A stretch of 64,000 nt of DNA from Schaalia sp. ORNL0103 (GTDB lineage Bacteria > Actinomycetota > Actinomycetes > Actinomycetales > Actinomycetaceae), in NCBI RefSeq assembly GCF_019429565.1, contig NZ_JAHXSA010000001.1:1054001-1118000 (forward strand). The letters are read 5' to 3'. Positions 17,167 through 24,804 of this stretch are shown one piece after another (within the stretch, counting starts at the first letter, position 1; each line of letters begins with the position of its first letter). A program made the translations under genes and the position numbers. A model generated the notes under the pieces. The model was not told the DNA's origin and did not search any database. It was given only the letters and a program-made list of their open reading frames with translations.

Positions 17167-18324
17167 TTAGTAGCCGAATCGAACCTCGAACTGTGGCTTG
17201 CCCGAAGCGTCCAACTCGAGCTTGCCGTCCTTGTCGGTCTTCACCGTCGCGGTCACCCGGGACGTCACGTCACGCTGCTTCTCCCAGCTCTCCATGCCCT
17301 GGGTCGTGAACGTTGCCTCGCCGGTATAGACACCGCCTTCATCCGTCGTCGCCTTCATGGCCGTGGGCATCGTCTTGACCTGCAGCAGGGCCAGGGTCCG
17401 GGACTGAACCGCGCTCGGGCATGCCGTGTCGATGTTGCCGGGGACGGTCGCGCACGAGTTCGTGAGCGCGGCCGCAGCATCGAGCGCGGCAGCAGCCATC
17501 TTGTCGTTGTAGGTGCCCTTCAGCTCGACCGTTCCACCGTAGTAGGAGCTGTCGTAACCCGTTGCTGCCTTCACCGAAATGGTCTTGGGCGCAGCGTCGA
17601 TATACTCGCCCGTCTCCTCCGGGGTGAAGGTGTAGACGCCCGGGTAGAGCACGATGGAGCTACTCGGGGCTTCCTTCAGCGTCGCAACCGACATCTTTTC
17701 GCCGCCGATCGAGAAGTGCGTGACGTTGTCTGCCTGCACATCCACACGAGCGACCATCGCATCCTGGATCTTCCAGTTCTTCAGCAGGCCAAAGGTATTC
17801 TTCGCTGCACTGACACGGAATGAACGGGTGAAGCGTTCGCCGTCGAGGCGCATCGTCGCCGTCACCACCCGTTCCTTCGAGTGCTCCGCATCGTCCACGG
17901 TGACGTCCTCAACCTCAATGCGGGCGCTCGACGAGGCCATGACCTCGTCGGAGAGGAAACCGCGCTGATCGTTGGGCAGGCCCGGATCAACCATCGCCGT
18001 CGCAGCGCTGGCCTTTCCGTCCGCGAGAAGATCAAGGTACTGGCGAACCTGCGCCTCGGGCGTGCGCGTCCAGTTGGCGATCGCCAAGGCGACGGTTGTG
18101 ACAACCCCGAGGACAACAAGGGCTACAACGCCCACGACGATGCGCTTGATGCGACGGCGGCTCTTGTCCGACATCGGCGTAAAGGTCACGCCCGCCTGCG
18201 GGACTGCGACAGCCGGAGCGACCACATTCTGGGGGCTAGGAGCGGGCGGAGGCGTCGGGCTCTGGGAAGGGGCCGGGGGCGGGGGCACCGCACCCTGATT
18301 CGCATCGTAGTGCTGCTCAGACAT
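17167..18324 (-). CDS. Membrane-anchored hypothetical protein with proline-rich N-terminus
   Basis: 385 aa. A cytoplasmic Pro/Ala-rich segment (1-50) and a basic patch (SRRRIKR) precede one transmembrane helix (about 62-85). The extracytoplasmic part starts with a helical DUF4878-like segment (EAQVRQYLDLLADGKASAAT) and continues as beta-rich repeats to the C-terminus. Two Cys in the last third (NSCATVPGNIDTACPSA) may form a disulfide. The layout resembles actinobacterial TcaA-like or DUF4878 surface proteins; the function is unknown. The ATG at 18324 has a GAGG upstream. Confidence 0.7.
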   Translation of the reverse strand: MSEQHYDANQGAVPPPPAPSQSPTPPPAPSPQNVVAPAVAVPQAGVTFTPMSDKSRRRIKRIVVGVVALVVLGVVTTVALAIANWTRTPEAQVRQYLDLLADGKASAATAMVDPGLPNDQRGFLSDEVMASSSARIEVEDVTVDDAEHSKERVVTATMRLDGERFTRSFRVSAAKNTFGLLKNWKIQDAMVARVDVQADNVTHFSIGGEKMSVATLKEAPSSSIVLYPGVYTFTPEETGEYIDAAPKTISVKAATGYDSSYYGGTVELKGTYNDKMAAAALDAAAALTNSCATVPGNIDTACPSAVQSRTLALLQVKTMPTAMKATTDEGGVYTGEATFTTQGMESWEKQRDVTSRVTATVKTDKDGKLELDASGKPQFEVRFGY

Positions 18325-18550
18325 CTCTCAATCCTCACTGTTGTGCGCGCCGATGGGCAGGCGCTGCGGTGCCACTGACGAGGTTGGCCACACCGAAACC
18401 GCTAAATTTTCTCACACGGTATATTCTTCATCAACTGAACTTTTGTGACCGACGCATGCCGGACGCTCGCGGGGATCGCATCATGTCGGCCACGCGAACC
18501 CACGCACACGAGCGTCACCGTCGGCACGGTAGGTCAGGCGCTGAGCTCCC

Positions 18551-18742
18551 TCAGGCGTCAGCGTCAGTCTCCGCATCGACGACGGGCAGGGCCTTCGTCG
18601 GCGGCACGCAGGCGTCACCCTGCAGCGCGGGCAGGGACAGGCCAGCGGTCGCCGGAATCTCCTCCGACGACTCCGCGAGCTTGCGCGCCACGCGCGACAT
18701 CGGTCGAGACGAGGCCGGGGTGCCCTCAGTCAACGCGGTCAT
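18551..18742 (-). CDS. Small hypothetical protein (63 aa)
   Basis: The frame has very high GC at third codon positions, like neighbouring genes, which argues for real coding. ATG at 18742 has GGAG 9 nt upstream; an upstream TTG at 18799 would add 19 residues but lacks a better ribosome site. The protein is Ala/Pro/Glu-rich with one Cys and no transmembrane helix. It lies 80 nt downstream of thiL on the same strand and may be cotranscribed. I do not recognise a family. The 226 nt to its left (18325-18550) hold no gene that I can support. Confidence 0.5.
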   Translation of the reverse strand: MTALTEGTPASSRPMSRVARKLAESSEEIPATAGLSLPALQGDACVPPTKALPVVDAETDADA

Positions 18743-18822
18743 CCTGATGTACTCCAATCGTTGGTCGTCACGCCGCTTCGCTTCCCCGTCTATCAACAAA
18801 GACTCCAGCGGCCCACATCACA

Positions 18823-19818
18823 CTAGTCTACGGAATCCGCCGAGAAATGATCCCACGCCCCGCGCAGGACCGCCCCATCCATCATCGCCTGCGGTTCTTC
18901 CTCAGCCCGGCATGCTCGCACCGCGCCGACAACCCGGAAGCCGTCGGGCAGCTGCGCATCCGGCGGAAAAACGGCGATCATGCCGTGTTCCTCTCCCCCT
19001 TGCAGGACCCACCGCACAGGATCGACCGCGCAGACGCGGGCGGCGGGAGCCAGGTGGGATGCCTCAGCCTCGATGGCATCACGATCGAACTCAATGACGA
19101 CGCCCGAGGCCTGAGCGATACGCGCTGCGTCCGTCGCTGGTCCATCCGACAGGTCCATCATGGCGCGAGCGCCCGCGGCCGCGGCGGCCACGCCGGAGCC
19201 CAGCGGAGGTCTCGGCGCGCGGTAGGTCTCGATGAAGGGCGCCAGATCGCCCAGCTGCTCAACTCCTCGTGACGAGGGATCGACGTGCCCACCTTCCAGG
19301 AGATCGAGGCCGGCGTAGGAGTATCCGAGGGTGCCGCTGACCGCCACGACATCACCGGGGCGCGCGCCGTCACGGCGCACCACCGGTCCCGGGCAATAGC
19401 CGAAGGCCGTGATCGAGATGACGAGCTTCTCCCCCGCGCTCAGGTCTCCGCCAACCACACCGGCTCCGACCTCTCGCGCGCGGTCCCCGAGGCCTCGGAC
19501 AACATCCAGAAAAACGTCCGCGTCCATATCGCGCGGCGCCACCACCGAGGCGACGAGTGCCGAGGGACGTCCGCCCATCGCATCGATATCCGCGAGGTTC
19601 TGGGCGGCAACGCGGGCTCCGACCTCGTAGCCGGTCGACCAGGACAGGTGGAAATGCTGGTCCTCCACCATGACGTCCGTCGTCACGATGAACGATCCTT
19701 CGGGAGCCGCGACCTGGGCACAGTCGTCACCAATGCCGATCATCGTGCGCTCGCCGCGCGGGAAAGACTCGCGGAAATGAGACACCAACTGCGCCTCGGA
19801 TAGCTCAGCTAACTTCAT
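18823..19818 (-). CDS. thiL: Thiamine-monophosphate kinase
   Basis: Phosphorylates thiamine monophosphate to the active diphosphate. 331 aa. Motifs: IGIGDDCAQV, TTDVMVEDQHFHL, the metal-binding AAQNLADIDAMGG, and MDLSDGPATDA. The usual length is reached from ATG 19818 (MKLAELSEAQLV). No Shine-Dalgarno precedes it; TAGTCT stands 7 nt upstream, so the message may be leaderless. Confidence 0.95.
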   Translation of the reverse strand: MKLAELSEAQLVSHFRESFPRGERTMIGIGDDCAQVAAPEGSFIVTTDVMVEDQHFHLSWSTGYEVGARVAAQNLADIDAMGGRPSALVASVVAPRDMDADVFLDVVRGLGDRAREVGAGVVGGDLSAGEKLVISITAFGYCPGPVVRRDGARPGDVVAVSGTLGYSYAGLDLLEGGHVDPSSRGVEQLGDLAPFIETYRAPRPPLGSGVAAAAAGARAMMDLSDGPATDAARIAQASGVVIEFDRDAIEAEASHLAPAARVCAVDPVRWVLQGGEEHGMIAVFPPDAQLPDGFRVVGAVRACRAEEEPQAMMDGAVLRGAWDHFSADSVD

Positions 19819-19825
19819 AGGAACC

Positions 19826-19831
19826 AGACTA
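19826..19831 (-). promoter_or_regulatory. -10 box TAGTCT for leaderless thiL
   Basis: TAGTCT, then 7 nt (GGTTCCT), then ATG. The gap to the preceding gene is 46 nt and carries no purine-rich ribosome site. Confidence 0.5.
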
Positions 19832-19864
19832 GTCGCGGGCGCAGCACCGCGCCGCGAAGGCACC

Positions 19865-20713
19865 TCAGTTTTCGACGCCTCGCACGGTCTGGGAGGCAAA
19901 GAGGCAGGTCGCGGCTGCGCTGGCAACGTTCAAGGATTCCGCGTCCCCCGTCATGGGAATGGATACGAGGGCGTCGCACAGGCGCATCTCGTCGCCCGAC
20001 AGGCCGCGTGCCTCGTTGCCGAACACCCACGCGTGCGACTGGGACAGGCGCGAGCGCGCCGACACGCCCTGCACGAGGAGGTCGGAGAGGCTGATTGAAC
20101 CGGCGCCACCGCTGGTGCCCAGCAGGGCCGCGCTGCGACCGTGAATAAGAGCGCGGGCGTCAGCAAAAGAGGGAACCACGCACACGGGAATGTGGAAGAC
20201 CGAGCCGGCGCTCGAGCGCACAACCTTCGGACTCGCGGCGTCGACTGTGCCCGCAACGGCCACGACACCGACCGCACCGAATGCGTCGGCCGTGCGGATG
20301 ATCGTGCCGACGTTGCCAGGGTCGCGCCCCTGAGCGAGCACGACAATCGTCTCACCGACGCTCGGCTCGGGCAGTTCACGCGACAGCGCATCAAGAGATG
20401 CGACTGCGCAGATACCCTGCGAGTCACCCGAAAGGGCAGCCGAGACCTCGGCGGACACCGGGTGCACCCAGCGCGTGGCGCGGCGGGCCACGTCCACGAC
20501 GTCCGCGTGCGTCTCCCACACGTCCTCGCGCACGTACACGTCGCGCACCGCATCCGGTCGGTGCAGGGCTAGTTCACGCACTGCCTGAGGCCCCTCAACG
20601 AGCATCAGACCCGAGCGTGAACGCGCCGAGCGCCCGACCAGACCCGACACCCTGCGCACGCGATCGGCGCGGGGATTATCGAGAACGGTCAGGCGCTCGG
20701 CGGAAAAGCTCAC
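19865..20713 (-). CDS. SpoU/TrmH-family RNA 2'-O-methyltransferase
   Basis: 282 aa. An N-terminal RNA-binding substrate domain (about 1-110) is followed by the SPOUT knot with VVLAQGRDPGNVGTIIRTAD (motif 1, NxGTIxRxA), HAWVFGNEARGLS (motif 2) and ESLNVASAAA (motif 3). Acts on rRNA or tRNA; the target base is not deducible. The GTG start is 3 nt after the rplT stop, so it is probably the last gene of the infC-rpmI-rplT operon, a common arrangement in actinobacteria. Confidence 0.92.
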   Translation of the reverse strand: MSFSAERLTVLDNPRADRVRRVSGLVGRSARSRSGLMLVEGPQAVRELALHRPDAVRDVYVREDVWETHADVVDVARRATRWVHPVSAEVSAALSGDSQGICAVASLDALSRELPEPSVGETIVVLAQGRDPGNVGTIIRTADAFGAVGVVAVAGTVDAASPKVVRSSAGSVFHIPVCVVPSFADARALIHGRSAALLGTSGGAGSISLSDLLVQGVSARSRLSQSHAWVFGNEARGLSGDEMRLCDALVSIPMTGDAESLNVASAAATCLFASQTVRGVEN

Positions 20714-20716
20714 CTA

Positions 20717-21097
20717 TCAGGCCTTGGGGGCGTTGATGTCGGCGGGCAGCGCGTCCTTGGCGACCTTCACCAGGGCGTTGAACGCGTTGATGTCGTTGAC
20801 GGCCAGCTCGGCCAGCATGCGACGGTCGACCTCGACGCCGGCCAGGTTCAGGCCCTGGATGAGGCGGTTGTAGGTCAGGCCCTGGGCGCGGGAAGCAGCG
20901 TTGATGCGCTGGATCCACAGACGACGGAAGTCGCCCTTCTTGGCCTTGCGGTCGCGGTAGGAGTAGACGAAGGAGTGAGTGACCTGCTCCTTGGCCTTGC
21001 GGTACATGCGCGAGCGCTGGCCACGGTAGCCGGAGGCCTGCTCGAGTACGGTACGACGCTTCTTCTTGGCGTTGACAGAACGCTTAACACGTGCCAT
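20717..21097 (-). CDS. rplT: 50S ribosomal protein L20
   Basis: 126 aa. Typical start [15 protein letters not shown] and the L20 core ([36 protein letters not shown]). Third gene of infC-rpmI-rplT. In several bacteria L20 represses this operon; no L20 site could be identified here. Confidence 0.98.
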   Translation of the reverse strand: MARVKRSVNAKKKRRTVLEQASGYRGQRSRMYRKAKEQVTHSFVYSYRDRKAKKGDFRRLWIQRINAASRAQGLTYNRLIQGLNLAGVEVDRRMLAELAVNDINAFNALVKVAKDALPADINAPKA

Positions 21098-21124
21098 TTT
21101 CTACTGTTCTCCTCTTACTCGAGC

Positions 21125-21319
21125 TCAGATGCCCAGCATGCGCTTGACGCGCTTGACGTCAGCGGTCTCCAGGACCTGGTCGGTCGCCAGACGGCGGGTC
21201 TTACGGCTGGACTTGTGCTCCAGCAGGTGGCGGGCGCCGGCCTGCTCGCGCATGATCTTGCCCGAGCCGGTCGTGCGGAAGCGCTTCTTAGCACCGGAAT
21301 GAGTCTTGTTCTTCGGCAT
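21125..21319 (-). CDS. rpmI: 50S ribosomal protein L35
   Basis: 64 aa. [15 protein letters not shown] start and the motif [20 protein letters not shown]. It sits between infC (36-nt gap) and rplT (27-nt gap). AAGGAA precedes the ATG. Confidence 0.98.
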   Translation of the reverse strand: MPKNKTHSGAKKRFRTTGSGKIMREQAGARHLLEHKSSRKTRRLATDQVLETADVKRVKRMLGI

Positions 21320-21355
21320 TTCTATTCCTTCGTTGTGAGGCGATGGGTATCGCCG

Positions 21356-21994
21356 TCAGTCCTGTTCGTCAGCCTTGTCGGCTGCCACTCGGGCCTGGTC
21401 CTTGCTGGCGCGCTCCGCGCGCTTGCCCCGGCGCTCAGCGCGCTCGGCCTCGCGGCGCTTGCGCTGCTCAGTCAGGGCGTCAGCCTTGCGCTTGGTGGGG
21501 GCCAGCACCATCGTCATGTTGCGCCCGTCCTGACGGGGCATCGACTCGACGGTGGCAAGGTCACCAATCTCCTCGGCGAGGCGCTGCAGGAGGCGAACGC
21601 CAGCCTCGGGGCGAGACTGCTCTCGACCGCGGAACATGATCATGACCTTGACCTTGTCGCCGGCGGACAGGAAGCGCTCAACGTGGCCCTTCTTGACGCC
21701 GAAGTCATGATCGTCGATCTTCAGTCGGAAGCGGATTTCCTTCAGCTGCGTGTTCGCCTGGTTGCGGCGAGCATCGCGGGCCTTCTGGGCGGCTTCGTAC
21801 TTGTACTTGCCGTAATCCATGAGCTTTGCGACGGGCGGCTTGGCGTTCGGCGCAACCTCAACCAGGTCGAGCCCGGCCTCTTCGGCCAGACGCAGCGCGT
21901 CCTCAACTCGGACGACGCCGACCTGTTCACCTCCGGGTCCCACGAGGCGAACCTCGGGGACTCGAATACGCTCATTGATGCGAGTCTCGCTGAT
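21356..21994 (-). CDS. infC: Translation initiation factor IF-3 (AUC start)
   Basis: Binds the 30S subunit, prevents subunit joining and proofreads initiator tRNA and start codon. 212 aa from ATC at 21994. This start was chosen because a strong GGAAGGAG (22001-22008) ends exactly 6 nt upstream and the product then begins [20 protein letters not shown], the conserved actinobacterial N-terminus. The only conventional alternative is GTG at 21943, inside the conserved domain. Rare start codons (AUU, AUC) in infC are a known autoregulatory device, since IF-3 rejects them. Domains: IF3-N (to about 85), linker helix, IF3-C with [11 protein letters not shown] basic/acidic tail of about 30 residues ends the protein. 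Confidence 0.93.
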   Translation of the reverse strand: MSETRINERIRVPEVRLVGPGGEQVGVVRVEDALRLAEEAGLDLVEVAPNAKPPVAKLMDYGKYKYEAAQKARDARRNQANTQLKEIRFRLKIDDHDFGVKKGHVERFLSAGDKVKVMIMFRGREQSRPEAGVRLLQRLAEEIGDLATVESMPRQDGRNMTMVLAPTKRKADALTEQRKRREAERAERRGKRAERASKDQARVAADKADEQD

Positions 21995-22000
21995 GAGCGG

Positions 22001-22008
22001 CTCCTTCC
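22001..22008 (-). promoter_or_regulatory. Shine-Dalgarno that fixes the AUC start of infC
   Basis: GGAAGGAG with a 6-nt spacer (CCGCTC) to ATC. No ATG, GTG or TTG is correctly spaced from it in the IF-3 frame. An upstream in-frame ATT exists but lies before this site. Confidence 0.8.
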
Positions 22009-22031
22009 ACAGAATCCTTATGCGTGTAACG

Positions 22032-22094
22032 AAAAGCCTCCGTTACGCGACGCGCACGGAGGCTTCCATAGGTCAACACACACGGGTGTTGACC
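22032..22094 (-). promoter_or_regulatory. Structured infC leader: stem-loop followed by terminator-like hairpin
   Basis: Read leftward, the leader first forms GGTCAACAC/GTGTTGACC (22071-22094, 9 bp, 6-nt loop), then GCCTCCGT/ACGGAGGC (22036-22063, 8 bp) directly followed by UUUU (22032-22035). The second looks like an intrinsic terminator 38 nt upstream of the infC start codon, as in attenuated infC-rpmI-rplT leaders. The promoter was not placed with confidence; the leader appears to be 150-220 nt long. The rest of 22095-22293 holds no gene. Confidence 0.65.
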
Positions 22095-22293
22095 GTCGTA
22101 CCCGATCCCCTGCGCAACGCCCCTGTGGGCGGCATCCTCTCTGGCGAGAGGCGGGTATCCAGGTGGGATTTCTCCGCTTGCGTTCCGGGCTTTCGCCCAG
22201 ACGGTCGTATCAACTGTACCAGAAATAATGAGAGATCGCCAGATCAGCAATCATTGCGCGCCTCACGCTTTACTGGGAACGTTCGATGCCCGT

Positions 22294-23061
22294 TCAGCGC
22301 AGGACAGGCGCGATCTCGACCCGGTCGGCCGAGGCGATGAGGCGCGGGTTGGACCCCAGGGCGTTCAAGGCTGCCGACAGGGTTTCTTTCATTGCCGAGG
22401 CATCGGCCCCCTGGGCGAAAGACGCGCGGTCCACGGACACGAGCACGCGCGTGAGGCCGTCGCCCGCGTAGGCGATCTCAACGTCGACGATGGCCGGGCA
22501 CGCTGCGGCGGCATCGGCGAGCAGGAGCTCGCGCAGATCCTCGTCGCGCCAGGCGGGCAACCACTCATCCCCCTGCGCGAGCGCGGCCACGGCGGGGCGC
22601 GGCAGCAGCACCGCATCGGTACCCGGGTTGACGACGATGCGCCCGCCCGTCTCCACGAGGGCCGTCAGACCGATCGTGCGGAAGTCCAGGGCCATCGGAC
22701 GGTCACCGGGGCGGTGAGCGGACAGTGCCTGCGCCGACGAATAGATGGCGAGCGCCTCCCCCGCAGGGGTCTGCGCGCGCACGAAGTCGATCGGGTTGTG
22801 TCCGTTTTCGCCGGCGTGAACGCCCGTCACACGCGGGTCTGGTTCGACGTCGATGGGAACAATCACGCGTTCAAAGACGAGAGCATCGACGAGCGCCTCA
22901 AGCCTGGCCGCCCCCGCGTCACTCCCCTGCCCCAGCGCAAGCGCCCGGGCGGTCCGGGGAAGCCCCTGTCCCACGTCTGCGCGGTCGTGGCTCATCATCG
23001 ACAGGCGCTGCGCCAGTCGGTTCTTCTGTTCCTCGGTGAGAGAAGGGGGCGTGGGAGTCAT
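22294..23061 (-). CDS. SseB-family protein
   Basis: 255 aa. Two SseB-type halves: FERVIVPIDVE...ALAIYSSAQAL and LVETGGRIVVNPGTDAVLLPR, the latter being the typical SseB core. SseB proteins are soluble and of unclear function; in E. coli SseB influences serine sensitivity. The ATG at 23061 overlaps the priA/hisA stop (ATGA) and has GAGGAA upstream. Confidence 0.85.
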   Translation of the reverse strand: MTPTPPSLTEEQKNRLAQRLSMMSHDRADVGQGLPRTARALALGQGSDAGAARLEALVDALVFERVIVPIDVEPDPRVTGVHAGENGHNPIDFVRAQTPAGEALAIYSSAQALSAHRPGDRPMALDFRTIGLTALVETGGRIVVNPGTDAVLLPRPAVAALAQGDEWLPAWRDEDLRELLLADAAAACPAIVDVEIAYAGDGLTRVLVSVDRASFAQGADASAMKETLSAALNALGSNPRLIASADRVEIAPVLR

Positions 23062-23783
23062 GAGAGTTCCTCGTATCCGGCAACGTCCAGCGCATCGGCC
23101 AGAGTGAATGCGCCCTGGTACAGGGCTTTTCCGACGATTGCACCCTCGATGCCGAGGGCGCGCAGAGCTTCGATGTCGGCCAGGGAGTTGACCCCGCCCG
23201 AGGCAATGATCCGGGCGGAACTCTGATCCGCGACGCGGGCCAGCAGGTCTCGATTGGAACCGTTCATCTGACCGTCACGAGTCACGTCTGTGACGACCAG
23301 CCGGGCCACACCCGCCTCATTCAGGACGCGCAGGGCTTCCCAGACGTTGCCACCCTCGCCACTTCCGCCGCGTGCGGCCAGGCGATCGCCGCGCACGTCC
23401 AGGCACACAGCGACGCGCTCGCCGAAAGTGTCAACGGCCTCGCACACGGCATCGATGTCCTCAAGGGCTTGCGTCGCGATATTGACGCGCTCGGGGCCCA
23501 TCGCCAGCCCAGCCTCGATGGCCGCTCGGCTCGTAATGCCTCCCGACAACTCAACACGCACGGGAACCTCACGGATCACCCGGGCGAGCAGCTCAGAGTT
23601 CTCGCCGCGACCAAACGCCAGGTCAAGGTCCACGAGGTGCACCCAGCGAGCCCCGGCCTCGTCAAACGAACGGGCGACATCGATCGGGCTGCCCCAGGAG
23701 CCCTCGTCGATCGATCCGGAGGACAGGCGCACGGCCTGACCGCCCATCACGTCGATCGCGGGCAGCAGTTCGAGGATCGTCAT
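23058..23783 (-). CDS. priA: HisA/PriA (beta-alpha)8 isomerase
   Basis: 241 aa. In actinobacteria PriA isomerises ProFAR (histidine path) and PRA (tryptophan path). Catalytic Asp11 (LLPAIDVMGGQAVRL) and Asp170 (VVTDVTRDG), Arg19 and the phosphate-binding loops (SGGIT, ASGGVNS, AIVGKALY) are all present. The loop that reads RGRGW in M. tuberculosis PriA reads AARGGSG here (136-142), so the Trp important for dual specificity is missing. No other his or trp gene is in the window. ATG at 23783 overlaps the upstream stop by 4 nt. Family assignment is firm; substrate range is open. Confidence 0.9.
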   Translation of the reverse strand: MTILELLPAIDVMGGQAVRLSSGSIDEGSWGSPIDVARSFDEAGARWVHLVDLDLAFGRGENSELLARVIREVPVRVELSGGITSRAAIEAGLAMGPERVNIATQALEDIDAVCEAVDTFGERVAVCLDVRGDRLAARGGSGEGGNVWEALRVLNEAGVARLVVTDVTRDGQMNGSNRDLLARVADQSSARIIASGGVNSLADIEALRALGIEGAIVGKALYQGAFTLADALDVAGYEELS

Positions 23784-24427
23784 GATTGCTTGCGGCGCAG
23801 CCAACCGAAGGGGCCGCCGCCCTGGCAGCTGCCGTCGGCGGCCACGGAATCCTTGTAGTCGGCGGGCGTCGTACGCCCCAACAGGAGATCCTCCGTCGCC
23901 GCGGGCATCGCACCCAGCAGCAGGCCCGCGGGAATCGTCTCCTCGGGCTCACCGCTCACGTAGCGCTGGGCGGAGATACGGCCCGAGACGCCCGGCTCCA
24001 CGCCATCCCCCTCGACGAGCCAGCTCATGAGAGCGACCGCCCCGTACTTCGACAGGTTCGAGACGGCGCGGGCCACGCGATCCACCGCGTCGGGCATCGG
24101 ACGCTGGCCGGTCAGCAGAGCGTCGAGCTCCTCCTCGTCGGTCGGCGTCGTCTCAACGCGCAGCCACACGGCGGTCCACGGCTTGAGACGCACGATCGAC
24201 TCACGCACACCCGTCAGAGCGAGCAGCGAGTGGAGCGCCTCCGGGTAGGAAATCGGGGCGAGCACGAGGGCAACCGACAGGCGGCCGCCCTCCAGGTGCA
24301 GGGACTCGTCAACGGGAGTGTCGTCCGGATCGAGGGACGGCAGAGAATCGCCCGCGGCGGGCGTCGATCCCAGCGATGCAACCAGCGACTGGAACTCCGC
24401 GTCGATATCGTCGTTGTGAGCGCTCAC
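23780..24427 (-). CDS. Conserved actinobacterial hypothetical protein
   Basis: 215 aa, acidic N-terminus (DDIDAEFQSLVASLG), then a region rich in hydrophobic and charged residues without transmembrane helices or catalytic motifs. The C-terminal segment (GGPFGWLRRKQS) is basic. GTG start at 24427 with AGGAGGAG just upstream. It is translationally coupled to priA (ATGA) and so heads a three-gene operon with priA and sseB. Function not recognised. Confidence 0.7.
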   Translation of the reverse strand: MSAHNDDIDAEFQSLVASLGSTPAAGDSLPSLDPDDTPVDESLHLEGGRLSVALVLAPISYPEALHSLLALTGVRESIVRLKPWTAVWLRVETTPTDEEELDALLTGQRPMPDAVDRVARAVSNLSKYGAVALMSWLVEGDGVEPGVSGRISAQRYVSGEPEETIPAGLLLGAMPAATEDLLLGRTTPADYKDSVAADGSCQGGGPFGWLRRKQS

Positions 24428-24519
24428 CGCTCCTCCTTATACTGTGTGTCTCTACCCAAGGATACTGTTCATCCACGCCCTCGCGCGTGATGCGCTCTCC
24501 ACCAGCGAAAGGAATCACC

Positions 24520-24750
24520 ATGAGCACACCGACGATCCCCGTGCGCGGGGAGATCAAGCTCGGCCAATTCGTCAAGCTCGCCTCCCTCGCGGAAGACGGC
24601 GCACAGGCCCGCGAACTCATCCAGGCCGGCGACGTGACCGTCAACGGCGAGGTGGAGACGCGCCGCGGCCATCACCTGAGCGCCGGCGACCTCGTCGAGG
24701 TCGACGCCCCCTGGGGCAGGGCCTCCGCGATCGTCGGATCCGCCTCCTAA
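24520..24750 (+). CDS. Small S4-domain RNA-binding protein (YbcJ-like)
   Basis: 76 aa, almost entirely one S4 domain: IKLGQFVKLASLAEDGAQAR then ELIQAGDVTVNGEVETRRGH. Such stand-alone S4 proteins bind structured RNA; the target is unknown. ATG at 24520 with AAAGGA 6 nt upstream. Divergent from the hypothetical gene at 23780-24427. Confidence 0.88.
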   Translation: MSTPTIPVRGEIKLGQFVKLASLAEDGAQARELIQAGDVTVNGEVETRRGHHLSAGDLVEVDAPWGRASAIVGSAS

Positions 24751-24767
24751 GCACGCCCGTCGACGAC

Positions 24768-24798
24768 GCGAGCCGAGTCCCACCGGGGCCCGGCTCGC
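24768..24798. terminator. Bidirectional hairpin between S4 gene and dnaE
   Basis: GCGAGCCG (24768-24775) pairs with CGGCTCGC (24791-24798); the intervening 15 nt can pair further (TCCC/GGGG). It lies 17 nt past the S4 stop and 6 nt past the dnaE stop. A short AT-rich stretch follows on the plus strand. Confidence 0.65.
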
Positions 24799-24804
24799 AT
24801 CATA

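Noticed and set aside
19819-19864. TPP riboswitch before thiL
   Set aside because: The upstream gap is only 46 nt and has no CUGAGA-type core.
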